Shown here in pieces: positions 11,450 through 23,370 of a stretch of 64,000 nt of DNA. Each line of letters starts with the position of its first letter. Positions within the stretch are counted from its first letter, which is position 1. The DNA is taken from contig JAQGDQ010000090.1 of the NCBI GenBank assembly GCA_030141605.1, positions 62,001 through 126,000 of the forward strand, read 5' to 3'. The DNA comes from Tubiluchus corallicola. Taxonomy: Eukaryota; Priapulida; Priapulimorpha; Priapulimorphida; Tubiluchidae. The position numbers and the translations under genes are program-made. A model generated the notes under the pieces. It was given only the letters and a program-made list of their open reading frames with translations, searched no databases and had not been told where the DNA came from.

Positions 11450-12621
11450 CACACGCACACACACAAACACACGCACGCACGCACACACACACACACACAC
11501 ACACACGAAATTAGTGTAGAAGTGTAGGACTACCTGTGGGTGTTCCGTCAGGATTTCGTACCCCGGCACATGATATTCGATACTGGTGATTAGACGCGGG
11601 TTCAGCGTCAATAGCATGGCCTCTACCCACGGATTTTTCAGACCAATAACGAAACCTACAGCACCTTCCAGTTTGTTCTGATGGCTTCGAAGAACGCTGT
11701 GGAAGGCCTGTTCAGCGTCGTCGTGATGTCCTTTCAAGATATTTTCACCTGAAGTAAAGGCAAGAAGTAGAAAAGTAAATGTAATACATTTTGTTAAAAG
11801 CCACGATTTCTTTATGATAACATTATAGGCCAATTATCAGAAATGAGAAATGAAGGCTAGATTTTGCTCCATAAATACATTGCTATCTGCACTATATTGC
11901 TTCTATCAGTAATTAATTATTGTTTTATTTACGTTGTGGTTTTGGTAGTACGGTAATTTCTGTATTTACACTTAGTTTTGTCACATACAGTATTTTTGTT
12001 TTTGCAAATGTTTGCAAAATTTCTGGAAATCTAACATTCTTTTCTCAATGCCTGATGACAGTGCATCAAGACTTAATGCAAAAAATAGAGATTTTTTGCT
12101 ATGGTGTAAGAAGTATTAATGGTTTCACCTCTCCTCGCGTGCTGCTGAAGTTCATCCATCTCCTCTTCCGAGATGACAGCGCTTCCCTCGGAGTCAACAT
12201 TAGTATCACGAGAAGGAAAGTACCTCACGTCTCTCAGTGGAAGCTCCCCGTGATGGGTGAGAAGCTCCATGATGTGGGTGGGCGGATATCGCGGTGGGGG
12301 CCAGTTCGTGCCTGGACCGATGTACTTCATTCTTCCAACAATGTTTACACAGTCGATGTTTTTCTTGAAAACAGGATAGAACCGTCCTGGGGCTTTGTCG
12401 ACCACGTTAAAGGAGCATACGTCCCCGCAACCGCGCGAGGACATCAAGCGATTGGCTTCTTCCCAGCGTAGTATTACGTCACCGTAAACGAAAAATGACA
12501 TCACCATGCACCCTGCTAAAAGCAGAAAAAGTTTCTGTTTTCTGTGCACCGCCATTTTCACCACGTCACTGCAGTACTTCGCCGTCTTAGCCACTACCGC
12601 CATCAAATCCAAGTCAGTCAC
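10897..12621 (-). CDS. DUF268-family single-pass membrane protein (methyltransferase-like), 3 exons
   Basis: Exons on the minus strand are 12621-12129, 11748-11534 and 11274-10897; phases join (AGAG|gtgaaa, CACAG|gtag, tatag|ATC) to give about 361 residues. Residues about 28-48 (KLFLLLAGCMVMSFFVYG) form one hydrophobic segment after a short basic N-terminus, so I infer a type II, Golgi/ER-lumen-facing protein. Then follow WPPPRYPPTHIMELLTHHGE, a GFVIGLKNPWVEA strand-turn, ITSIEYHVPGYE and LGLGRYGEKLNPYADFEA (around residue 267), SGGVFILV and NAYRVYG. These are the landmarks of DUF268 (Pfam 'Caenorhabditis protein of unknown function'), a Rossmann, SAM-methyltransferase-like family with no established reaction. 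The start is the first ATG of the frame; MAVV and MAVHR further in are alternatives. The 259-base second intron is half (CA)n. Function unknown. Confidence 0.8.
11378..11506. repeat. (CA)n microsatellite in DUF268 intron 2
   Basis: About 125 bases of CA with scattered GCAC and AAAC variants. It lies between exons 2 and 3 of the minus-strand DUF268 gene, where the transcript would carry (GU)n close to the 5' splice site. It produces long spurious open frames in several readings. Confidence 0.95.
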
Positions 12622-13199
12622 GTTCCTTATACATTTTTATTTGCAGAGCTAAATTATTTAAGACACAGACGCGTGAACATGGGGTTAAAGGTCAGTGATT
12701 AAAACTAGCCCTGAGGTGTTTCACTTTCACTTTTCTTGCACTGGCTACTGCGAGCCATAAATTCATAATGATTATCAATACACAATTGCTGTTCTACTTT
12801 GCTGTATAGCAGCAGCAAAGATAATGAGCAAAGTAGGCTGATATGATAGGTTCTGTAGGTTCATGTTAATAGTTGGTTTTCAGGTAGCGATAACGTCTCA
12901 GATGTGAATACTTTATTGACTTTCTCTTATCAGAGGCGCATATTTAGTGAACGTTTACAAGGTAGGGATCTAGCAGCCAATCTGTGACGTAGAGGATCGA
13001 TTAATGCTTTTGCTCATCGATCATTCATTAGCTCGCCTATTTTGGCTTATGTTGGTTTCATTAAACATGCAGCAACTGTCGTATTTTTAGAAACATGAAC
13101 TCAAATGAATTTATTTAAAAATTGACACGTTTGTTGAACCTTTGTGAAAATCATCGCACATGATTTTGCAACGTGTAATTTTTATTAAGTGCATGTTTT
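12622..13199. other. Upstream region of the DUF268 gene
   Basis: No coding signal seen. As the 5' flank of the minus-strand gene it presumably contains its promoter, but I find no clear TATA or initiator element that can be defended. Confidence 0.3.
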
Positions 13200-13370
13200 G
13201 TACGTCCGTTCTTCTCCCAGGCTTCTTATCAGTGGAATTCTCTATCAGAAAACCTCTGGAAAACTACAATCTCACCTGATTTAAGAAGAACATTGATACT
13301 GTCACTAGCAAATTAATTACAAGAATTAGATTTTTCTGGCCTTGTATTCATTTTTTAATCTTTTAACTGT
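13200..13370 (+). mobile_element. LINE C-terminal relic, copy 2
   Basis: Reads ASYQWNSLSENLWKTTISPD followed by LRRTLILSLAN and a stop. The pattern xxYxWNSLPENLR is the usual end of CR1/L2/Jockey-type reverse transcriptase ORFs. It aligns with the minus-strand copies at 8367, 31690 and 49190, and this one has the best preserved frame. Confidence 0.6.
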
Positions 13371-15637
13371 AGCATCCTACCCTGAGAGACAATTAGCCTT
13401 ATTGGTACAAAAAATAAACGAAGCACTTTTTGTAGCACCCAAAGCCGTCATGTTAAAGAAAGATCAAGAGGTGCTTACGTATATTCTCTCCGCGCGATTA
13501 GTACTTAAATGGTAAATAAAGTCCTTTGACCTATTACGCTAAGCTGAGAGAGATATGTGTTGTTTAAATATAACAGATACTGCAGTGGGCCCCACCTTGA
13601 TCCTGTACATGGAATATTTGTTTAATGATTTTTGTGTGTAAAACTGTACCGTTTGCAGAAGAGTAGTGTTTGCAAACATGATTACGTAGAACGAGAAAGG
13701 TACTTGTACACTAGCCACAGATATTTTGTAACATTTTATTGCAAATTTTACTGAGCCAATCAACGGAAAGAGCCTGTTATAAACTGTACTTTAATTTAAC
13801 TTTTGCTTATTCATTTTCAATATTTTGTGTAAATCTAAAAGCACTTTAGGAATGACCTTCGTTCACTCAGAAATCAATAAATTGGTATTATTTCGTATTC
13901 AACAAAACAGTATCCACGTGTCATAGGCCAAGTTTATAACTTCCAAAGACTTTGTCAATTTTCCATTAACCTGCACCCTTCAGTGATTTCTATAGCTGCT
14001 ATTAATATTATAATGTATAATATGTATAATGGATTAAGTATGCGTATTTTAATCGTAATTAGTTTTGTTAAACCAGACACGAAACCACTGTTATGGAGTA
14101 TAAATAGACAATTCGCTATCCTAGACATGTGCACAGGGGTTGCGCTAAGGGAGGTTCAGCCCCTCAGCTTTTTGTTCTTTATATCAAAAGTGCTATTTTA
14201 TGTGGCTTCGACTGTTTTTTCTACTGATGCTAAATCACTATTCAGAAAGTTCGAATGAGAGGAATCCACTAGCTTCTTTTGCAGGTAATGATGAAAGACT
14301 ACGCCAAAAATTGTGAATGCAGGTAAAATGGTAATCACAAGGAACAGGACACGTACCATTTATTTTATTTTTCGACTTGTGCCCTTTTTCCTGGAACTTG
14401 TGCCTTGTTTGCAGTGTCATTATTAAGTGTGATATTTTCACCTTGTTGTTTTACGCCATCTAAAATATAGGTACACAATCGCTTCTTGCATGCATTAGTC
14501 TTGCATGCAAGGCTAACAGTTTAGTTATTTTATGTTAGCCTTAGCTTACTATTGTTTTTCCACAAAAGTTACATCTTGTGTCAAGTGATCAAAGGCATGT
14601 TAGAAAAGTACGTTATATAAGTATCAAAGACATGTTATATATCAAAGGTATGTTACATACCTTTTTTCACGTGAGATATATACTTTTATTGTGACTTCCA
14701 GGGCGACTGTCTTAGGTTTTTAACCCTTTATTGGTATATAAAACAGTTTTAGGGTAGTTTTGGCCATAGGGCGTCCTTGGGGCAAAACAAGAGAAATGCC
14801 AGGAGAAAACACTACAAATGCCTTGTATAGAGAAAATTCATAAATGCATAAAAGCCTATGAGAAATTTATGCAAACGGGCCAAAGGCAAAAGCCCACCCA
14901 CGGATTTAATTGCTCAGCATTTCTATTATCTAATTTATAACGTACCTGTAATTCATTTTTATATGTAGAAGCGAGCACAGATAGCACATTTCGTCCAAAT
15001 TATAAAAGAAATACTAATTTATTGGCAATAAAATTTTTCGTTCTTTTGAATGCCAAAGTTTACAAATGCGGTAATTGAAGTGTGTACGACGCGCTTTGAT
15101 GTTAGATTAATTTTATTCGTTCCAAAAATCAAGGTGGTTAAAATATTTGTAGTTAAAATTATTATGCTATAGTAGGTCAGCTGCTTGCGCCTCAATTAAT
15201 TTTTTGTCATAAGTTTGTGTTTGTACACAAATATCTTCTTTAGTTACACATCGAAACAAGTAGTTAGTAAACATAATATCTTGTAACTGAAAAAAACATA
15301 TTTCGTGGACAAGACATTGCAAAAATTAGAAATCTACGTATTAAATATTGTGGAAATTGTAGTCTCTGAAATTTAAAGTGGCCTTCTGCTCCACCACTGC
15401 ACCACAACGTACTAATAATATTTACCACATAATTTATTTTTTTAACAATGTGTGTACAGTAAATATAACGACGGTTTAATGGAGTGCCCGTTTTTAGTTG
15501 AGCCCTGGTGCTTTCGAAAGTCTGTACACGTCACTATGCAGCTACCACGTCACTATATCTCTATGAAATATTCACTGAATAGTCTACACAGGGCCTCTTT
15601 AAATTTCTGCATGTAATACTTTTATAACGTTAAATAC
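13371..15637. other. Intergenic region, nothing recognised
   Basis: AT-rich, about 2.3 kb, with no exon, RNA gene or long repeat that I can support. Minor features: short direct repeats of ATCAAAGACATGTTATAT type around 14590-14660. Confidence 0.4.
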
Positions 15638-15790
15638 CGGGTTGCGTAGCACATTGGTAGCGGGTTCGCTTCGCATCCGGGAGGTCGTGGGTTCAACTCC
15701 CGAGCACTTAAAAATGGGACCGCCGGTTCTTCGACCAAGCATGGGGCTTTATCGAAGTAACATATGGGTAATAGTAATCGCGATTATCTT
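15638..15790 (+). mobile_element. tRNA-Ala-derived SINE
   Basis: The head has an A-box-like GTAGCACATTGGTAGCGGG, an anticodon-arm-like TTCGCTTCGCATCCGGGAGG and a B box GTGGGTTCAACTCCC, as in a tRNA-Ala. The ends do not pair as an acceptor stem, and a non-tRNA body follows (AAAAATGGGACCGCCGG ... AAGCATG). The body is shared with the copy at 2098-2250. That argues for a SINE and against a functional tRNA gene. Confidence 0.65.
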
Positions 15791-17379
15791 GAAAATAAGT
15801 ACTGAGGTACTTTAGATGTTATCCCTATACTATGTCCTAAACGAAATTATTATTATTATAGACCAAATCATAATCTGCAATGCTACATATTTGTTAAGTA
15901 TATGGTACAAGAGCGACCCAAAGACTTATCGATGTAATCTTAAAAACGTGTACATGGGTTTATTTGTTTTTTTGGTGTCAGTTAGTTTGACAGACAAATT
16001 GTTAGGCTAGATGTACTCAGGAGTTATGCATATCATTCACCATTGCCTCTAATTAAAGTTATGATTTCTTCAGTAATTTAATTCTACCATTTGTTCTCGT
16101 TCATAGAGCAGCAAACACTTATATATAGGAGTACATGAATTATCATTATCACACTCAATTATATCAACTATATGGGTAAGTTGACTCACAAAAACAGGTT
16201 TTTAAATTATAGTAAAGAAAACATTAACCCATGTTTTTGTCCGGTCCACGGCAATCACAGCTGGCAGAGGCTCATTTGAAAGTTTGGAACACTGTAGTCT
16301 GGTGAAAGTATTTGTTTCGTACAGGTAATAAAATTTTATTGTGTCGTGTCTGCTGCAGTAGAAGATGACAGAGAACAACGAATTTGTTACGCTTATCTTT
16401 AGTTATTTTGATGCATTAGAATTGTACCACTGCATGTGGTTTCCTGATTTTTATTTTACCTATAACAGCTACAGGGACAGCTATCTGCTTTTTCAAATTA
16501 AAAAGAATTAGGCAATTGTTATTCATAATAAATGATAGTTCACAATAAATAAGCGTCTATACGCAAGCAGTACAATTAAGCTAAAAGAACTAAAATTAAT
16601 TACTTTACTTCATCTTTATTTTAATTATAAATTTCCATAATTATGCATTTGTTTATTTACTTGAAAAAGCAGAGTCTGCGAAACTCAAAGCTGCTATAAA
16701 TCAAATAAACAATTAGAAGCGCTTCGTCTTAAGAATGCTATATTAATTAATTGTCATTTTAAAATTTACGCTTGAAATCTATTGACTGACCTTTGCCATC
16801 TGTGAATTCTGCTGCCAACCTTGATGCTGAAATTCAGAAGTGGTTAGAATACTAAACAGATGAGTTGACGTTTGCGTATAGTTACAAAGTTACTGCTATT
16901 TTTATGTTTTAGACTTTCAGCACAGAAGGTTATTTAATAAGAATGTAACTTAATATAAGTGTAGGTGTTCTGTGTTAGTTCAACTGTAACTTATGTAAAA
17001 CCCCGAGGGCATTGACCGGGCATTTAAACAATTTATGCGTGCTATATGAATTAAATTACATTTACACATATCTGTTTGGTATTAAAAGTTGAATTTAAAG
17101 TCTTGAAAATAATTTTGCATTTTACATTTTGGTGTATGCTTTTTAACAAACAGTGCTTGCAAACAATTGTTCATTTTTGTGAATTTTAAAGAAAATCTGT
17201 TTCGCAAAACACTAACTTTTGAAAGTACGTGCATAGTACGGACGAATAAGTTTAGTTTTTACATGACTGTGGTTATGAAGCGATGATTAAAATCCCAATT
17301 GTACAAGCATATTAAGATTTCTACACAATCTTGTTTTTATATAAATACATCAACAATATTAACACGCCCTTCATCAAAA
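15791..17379. other. Intergenic region, nothing recognised
   Basis: AT-rich with several TATT/ATTA-rich stretches. No exon or structured RNA recognised. Confidence 0.4.
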
Positions 17380-17660
17380 ATAAGCTTCCACTCCTCTTGG
17401 AGCCAACATTAAATCCAAGAACACACAATATTAAACAAATACGCACTAATAACAAATACGGCAAAAATTCTATCACTTAAACAAGGAGTTCAACTTTGGA
17501 ATACCCTGCCATCAATTCAAGTCTTTCGATGAATTCAAATCAAAATTAAAAATACATACATAAATCGTTTTGAAAAACCTACATACGTAAACGATAATAT
17601 ATATTCATCCGAAAATTTCATTTACCCACGTCCATTTTAAATTGTATGTATATATTGTAT
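17380..17660 (+). mobile_element. LINE C-terminal relic, second family
   Basis: The frame through NPRTHNIKQIRTNNKYGKNS and then, after a frameshift, QGVQLWNTLPS resembles the end of CR1/Jockey-type reverse transcriptases (R-x-x-KYG-x-x-S then G-x-x-LWN-x-LP). A stop and a frameshift separate the two parts, so it is a dead fragment. It differs from the WNSLPEN copies elsewhere in the window. Confidence 0.5.
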
Positions 17661-17840
17661 ATAGTCTATTATAATTTGCGTGTAACAGTATAATGTATAT
17701 TTTGTTTTAAATTTTTGGCACAGTAGTTTCTAGTTTGCACTGGACGCATTTGCCTTTAACAGTTGTGTGAATTTTACTCATGCTGTGATGTTCTTTTATG
17801 CTTTTATAGTTATGAATATCGATTTTTATGGCAAATCAAG

Positions 17841-17843
<3 letters not shown>

Positions 17844-17898
<55 letters not shown>

Positions 17899-17902
17899 CA
17901 TA
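17844..17902. repeat. (TA)n microsatellite
   Basis: Near-perfect TA repeat, about 60 bases, with two CA interruptions. Confidence 0.95.
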
Positions 17903-18486
17903 TTAGAATACATGATGCAGGATATGATTTAAGGATCTTAGAAAAGGGCATTCCTATTATTTTAAAACCTTTGAATGTGAAGGTCTGCACGTGTTAATAG
18001 ATAAGTTATCGATTTACTCGAAATAGCCATCTGTAATCTGTAATCATTATAAAAATTTTAAGCATTTAGGAAACAAGCAGGTATTATTATTATTCCTATG
18101 AGTTATCTCGAGATTGATACATTTGACTAAAGGCTTGAAACTATTTTTCGTGTTGCTCTCGTCTCAATCTGTGGTATATCGTGTTGCATTATTATATGTT
18201 ATATTGCATTGCAGCGGGGTTTAGCACCAGTTCAGTTAAAATGTAAGCTTTCCAATGCCGTGTAGGCTGTGTTCTCTTACTTCTTTCCATGGCATGTGAT
18301 GTTAAGTCATCTTATAATGTATCGTGTCGCGTTGTGTTGTTAAAGCTGTGTTATACTATGCTCTCTCGCTACACTATGCCCATTCTGGTGTGTGTGTTTT
18401 TCTGAGTAAAAATGGTTTTAGTTTGAAAAATTTAAGATACTTTGTTAGGTGATAGAGAGCACCTTTAGTGACATATTCTTGGCCAG

Positions 18487-21400
18487 ATGTCAGTTCGTTG
18501 TGGACCTCACGTTGTTCCAGTGGTGGCACTTCTAGTAGTCACGTTATTCTGCAAGCAGGCATCTCAAGCTGGTAAGTACATTTTCTTGTAATTTGTATTA
18601 ATTGGCATATTTGAAACTTAATTTGCATTACTCACTGAAGGTAAAAGACAAGTGTGCAGAGGTCAGATAAATTATTTTGTTCCCATTTTAAGTACCTATT
18701 GAGATGCACTCAGGTTAAGTATTTGCAGGTACAGTGTTTGGAAGGTGTTTGCTATTGGTAAATCTTATACTAAAATTAATGTATTGCTATATATTGCGAA
18801 ATTAGTTCTCGCAATTGTTAAGTCAGTACGGTAACAGCTAAATGATTAAATTGAAGAAACATGTTGCTGATTAGCCTGGTTTTCCTAAAGAATGGGTAAC
18901 AAAAAATGAAGTTTTAAAATTCGTTAACATCTTAAAGTGTGCTACATAATTTTGATGATTTCAGGTACACCGACGCAGAGGAAATTTGGCAAATTACAAT
19001 GATAGTAAAATGTATTTGCGCATGGGTATTATTTTTTGCTCTTTAAATTAGTTTTAAAATTATTTTTTCAGTTGTGTGCACTTCCGGTGCAGCTCTTGGA
19101 AACGTTGCTTGCAAATGTGCAGCAGCCAGCAACAGCAATGACACAAACCATGGGTGCCCATGTTGCGCATGCGCTCTTGCAGCCGAGTCTGGTGATGAGT
19201 CATGTGGAACACACGGAGAATGTGTAGTGGCCGGTGATGGGTTTACCAGAAAATGCAAATGCAAATATGGTTACACGGGAAGAACTTGTGAGATACGTAC
19301 GTACAATATAAAGTAAAAAATAATTAACAACTATTAATAATTAATATATGTAATTTACAAAAGCAACAACTGACAACACCTGCCATAGCAACAGTAACAA
19401 TAATATCAGTGACGACGATATTAACAGCAACACCAACAGGGCAGTAGCAGCAGCAGCAACAGTAGCTGGAGTAACTACAATAGTAGCAACAAAAACTGAA
19501 TTATACCTAGCTAGGATAACATTTATTATGTTTTTTTGTAGATTACGCTGATAAGAATCATACCATAGATTTCTTTGATTTGCAAGCTGCCATTGAAGAA
19601 CAAAGCATAGTTCTGATTGATGTGAGGACACGCAAGGAGATAGAACAAACTGGAATGATGCCAACAGCAGTTAATATACCAAGTATCAGTGCTAGCAATT
19701 TGAGTATTCAGTGCTCTGGTGTTTGTTTTTAATAAGAATATCGATATATCTTATAGCAGAGTAATGGAAAATTTTGAGATGCTGTTTGGTGGTAAGTCGC
19801 GGGTATGGAAACACGCACTAAATTCCGAAGTAGATGAACTGAAATGAGTACTCTATACAAATGTGTGAATTCCCTTAAAATAGGCACTTAAAATAAATGC
19901 TTGACAGTGCGAGCATCTTGACATTCCTAGGTACAAAACAGCTGCTTATAAGTCCACTTTTTTCGCTCCCTGGGTCTAATTTATGGAATTCGCAACTAGT
20001 TTTTCTGGACTCAACCACTTCAGTCGATTAAAGAAAAATTTCAAAAGATACTGCCTCTTATTAGTCAGTTAGTTAGGTCTATGTAATCTAAATGTGCGTT
20101 ATTAGTAACATGTCTCTAGCAATCTTTGCACTTAATAAAAATCGTGTTATTTCCTAAAAGCATCGTTTTTTATTTAAGTTTTACTCTTGCTCTGGGTTGT
20201 GACTTTGGGTCGGATGTTACTTTAAAGCTAATCTGAACATCAAAGTTATCGTTACACAGTTTTTTGTCACCACGGAAACTACAGGGCGTGTTTCCAGTGT
20301 TGTAACTGCAGTAAGTCCAAGCTTTAACAATGCTAAACGATTCCAGCAAAACGCGATGTTAAGCGAAACGTTGTTAAACGAAACCTAGACTTCCTTAGAA
20401 AGTAATGTAAATGTGCGTTCCAGAGGCAAACATCAATGCAAGCCTTAAACATATAATTTATACGTTTTATGAGTTCTATTTATATTTCTACTGCAAAATA
20501 TATGGATCATGTAGTGATGTGGTGTTGTCTGATAGGATGTGATGTGGCGGGAATAATGTGAGAAAATGTTATATAGTTTGATGTTGACGTGATAATCAAT
20601 GATGTAATGTGATATGGAAGGAACAGAGGATATAGTTCTGAATATTCTTAACGGCGATTTAAATATTGCAGTTCATGATGGAGAATTGAAAACTGCCCTT
20701 CGACTGGACTCAGAAGAATTTAAAGCAAAGTATGGCGAAGGATTCAAAGAAAAATATGGCATTGAGAAATCCACATTTGACCGCGCCATTGTTTTCACTT
20801 GTAGAACGGGGCGAAGGAGTCTGATTGCGTTGAAACAAGCTATTGATACAGGCTACGAAAAGTAAGTTTATGTTGCTCTTAGAATTGTTGGGTGAGATAA
20901 TTTAGATTTTAAACTAGTTTTAGGCGCCAGGCTTCATCAGTGCTCCTACTTTTGGTTCACAAAATGCATTTGGTGTTTGTGTAAACTTTGAGGGTGTGAT
21001 ATAAGATTCAACGAGTTGTGGATTTTTTAGTAGGTATCTTCTTACCCAGTGCCCAATTTCACTAAGCCGTCACTAAGTTAACAATATCATTATTAATAGT
21101 TTAGTGAATGTTTTTTCGACGTCGCTAACTTAGTGACGGATTTGTGAAACCAGACCCAGAACATTTTTGTACATGTATAATAAAACTTTGATGCAATGGC
21201 AAGTTGTATTACAGTTTTCTAGTAATTGTTCATCAGTACAAACCACAATAAGTGGTCAACCCTCTACATTACATCTTATCGCACCACATCACTCCGTACC
21301 GTACCATACCCACTTCATCTCACCACACAATGCCACACGACGCCACACCACACCACACGTCACCACACCACACCACACCACACCACACCACACCACACCA

Positions 21401-21897
21401 CATCACATCACATCACATCACATCACATCACATCACATCACATCACATCACACTTATCACATCACAGTACAAAACACCACATTATGTGACGTGATATATG
21501 CTAGAAAGCAGTCTAATTTTAATTTTTGCCAGTTGCTCATTACAAAATTAGTAAGCCTTGCAATTTATTTACTTATTAGTGCTATTATTTTTTATTTTGT
21601 TTTAGCACCCGTCATTTTCCAGGCGGTTGGAAACACTGGACTTCAATGCTAGCAGTACGTGATACTAATTATGACATCACTAATAACGCTGATAAGCCTA
21701 GATTACAGTTCATCACATATTTCTTCCTGCTTTATACTTTGTTCACTTTTGATAGGCCTGTTGTCAGCACTTGTTCGCATGCTTGAGTGTGACAGCATGT
21801 TTATCTTTATTTAATTTGCATTTTGATAACTAACTTGATTAATGACTTTTTACGTTTGTTTTCAATGCAGCTTACGAGAGCGTTAGTGTCGGTATGA
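18487..21897 (+). CDS. Secreted EGF-like plus rhodanese-domain protein
   Basis: Exons 18487-18571, 19072-19296, 19542-19682, 20672-20861, 21606-21654 and (less sure) 21871-21897 join in phase to 238 residues. If the last intron is not used, the frame runs on to a stop at 21784-21786. Residues 1-27 are a signal peptide (VVPVVALLVVTLFC core). About 29-103 is Cys-rich with HGCPCCACALA and then an EGF pattern (CGTHGEC, KCKCKYGYTGRTCE). From about 104 is a single rhodanese domain: DFFDLQAAI, VLIDVRTRKE, NIPIHDGE, then IVFTCRTGRRSL, where Cys194 heads an intact CxxGxR sulfurtransferase loop, and HFPGGWKHW. Single-domain rhodaneses usually transfer sulfane sulfur inside cells; a secreted EGF-linked version is unexpected, and its substrate is unknown. 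ATG at 18487 fits the signal peptide. AATAAA occurs near 22268. Intron 2 holds degenerate CAA/CAG repeats. Confidence 0.85.
19355..19500. repeat. Degenerate (CAA/CAG/CAN)n in an intron
   Basis: Trinucleotide-biased tract of CAA, CAG and ACA units in the intron between EGF and rhodanese exons. It creates a Leu-rich spurious ORF on the minus strand. Confidence 0.7.
19960..20095 (+). mobile_element. LINE C-terminal relic in a rhodanese-gene intron
   Basis: Reads SNLWNSQLVFLDSTTSVD, a stop, then RKISKDTASY, resembling the LWNSLP-x(n)-SxxxFKxxLKxxL end of non-LTR reverse transcriptases. Short and broken. Confidence 0.4.
21280..21478. repeat. (CCACA)n and (CATCA)n pentanucleotide repeat
   Basis: A CACCA/CCACA block passes into a CATCA block. 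The tract lies in the intron before the rhodanese gene's exon 5 and explains the His/Thr-rich spurious ORFs in all three forward frames. Confidence 0.95.
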
Positions 21898-22783
21898 TTG
21901 GCAGTTTGGGCACCCAAGCTCAACTAATTGCACATTGCACAAATTCGTAGAGATCACAGATGCCAGGAGATCTTCAGTAATTTTTTTTGTTAACTCTATT
22001 CATGTAGATCTGTGTACGTTTCAACTGCAAGTAGATAAGAAGAGCTCATTAATTTTTATTGTACATAGTTTGATTGAGTTTTGTATTTCAACTGAGACCA
22101 ACTTGCATGACAGTTTTAATAGCAAATAATTTTTTTAAAATTAAATGTTAATAATTTGAATTATTCATTCAAAGCGTTCAGAAAAAACAGTGCGGCAGAA
22201 CTTATGTTGATGTGCTTATGCTGGTAAGCAAAATCCAAATTATATGGCAAGAAAATTGAATTATAAAATAAAAATGCATTTTTATGTAATTATGTTATCA
22301 TATTTTTGGAACACCCTGTATTAGCGTAGGATGCCATTGTAAACAGTGAATGTTTTATAAAACCTTACAGATTTACATATGTCACAATGGTTTGCTATGG
22401 TAAATAAGATTTTTCATATTTTGTTATGGCATATAAAATTATTACTAAACTATATTGTTTGCTGTTTTTAGTAAAAAAAATAAGATAAAGATAAGATCTC
22501 CAGTCATTCTTTTCTGCTGATTTTTAATTATTGATTTTGAGTTGCCCACACGAAGAAAAGTTTTTTTTACACAAATTTAACCTTAGTCTCTATTTAACCA
22601 ATGTTGCTTGCCACTTCTTATGGAATAAAATGATCTGTCACTCTACAGCAGGTTAAACATAAAAAGCGATCATACTATCTGCTATAACGCTACGCCATCT
22701 AACGGGCGGGGTTTTAACTTAAGCAGGTTGAGCATAAAAAGTTTAAAGCTGCCTCCTCGTTCTTTCGTCATCGGGCCGATTGC
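21898..22783. other. Intergenic region after the rhodanese gene
   Basis: AT-rich 3' flank, AATAAA near 22268. Two near-copies of GCAGGTTAAACATAAAAAG (about 22650 and 22722) lie 72 bases apart. No gene recognised. Confidence 0.4.
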
Positions 22784-22960
22784 GGCATTCCTCACGAAAA
22801 TGGAACATATTGTTTTCTGTGGTGCATTTCGCAGTGAGGACGCACGGCACAATTTCTCGTCCGTTCTGCCGCGAGCTAGAAGCTATGTGTTCTCCTCGGA
22901 ATTTTGACGCATTTTGCCACATGGTGGTAATACTGCATGTTCTATTTTTGTGAGGAATCC
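22784..22960. mobile_element. MITE-like element with terminal inverted repeats
   Basis: 22784-22808 and 22937-22960 are inverted repeats matching at about 22 of 24 positions with one indel (for example ATTCCTCAC at one end, GTGAGGAAT at the other). Partial complementarity continues inward, giving a 177-base fold-back. No ORF. It could be a non-autonomous DNA transposon; I cannot identify a target-site duplication. Confidence 0.45.
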
Positions 22961-23370
22961 TTCGCGAAATTCGATCTTAAATTTAATCACTCAATTACCT
23001 CTTTTTTTTAACGAACAGCAATTAACACATTTAAGCATAAAATTCTAAGATATAATCTCTCTTTTAACAGACTGACGATTTTATGTTTTATTAATGCAAC
23101 GTCGATGGCTATATAAGTGAAAAAGAAAAATAACGCATGCATATATTTGTTTTATTATATATTTATTTTCAGATTTTGAAGTGGTTAGTTGAACTTTACT
23201 AAAAAAACAAACCGATCTGACATTACTTTGACTAACATTATTATTTGTACTTCAATTCAATTCAATTCAACTCAATTCAGACATGGTTATACAATGTTAA
23301 ACTCGCAAAGTAGCTGCAGCTATATGGGCGCGCGAGAAAATTCCGTTTCTAACAACAATTCCGTACATCA

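Noticed and set aside
11348-11527. Long ORFs rich in Val/Cys or His/Thr over the (CA)n tract
   Set aside because: They are produced by the dinucleotide repeat; the real coding part of the minus-strand frame ends at the donor at 11534.
15638-15710. A functional tRNA-Ala gene
   Set aside because: The A and B boxes are good, but the acceptor ends do not pair and a non-tRNA body shared with another copy follows, which indicates a SINE.
21167-21652. 161-codon plus-strand ORF and its frame-shifted partners
   Set aside because: Most of the length is (CCACA)n/(CATCA)n. Only bases from 21606, in a different frame, are coding.
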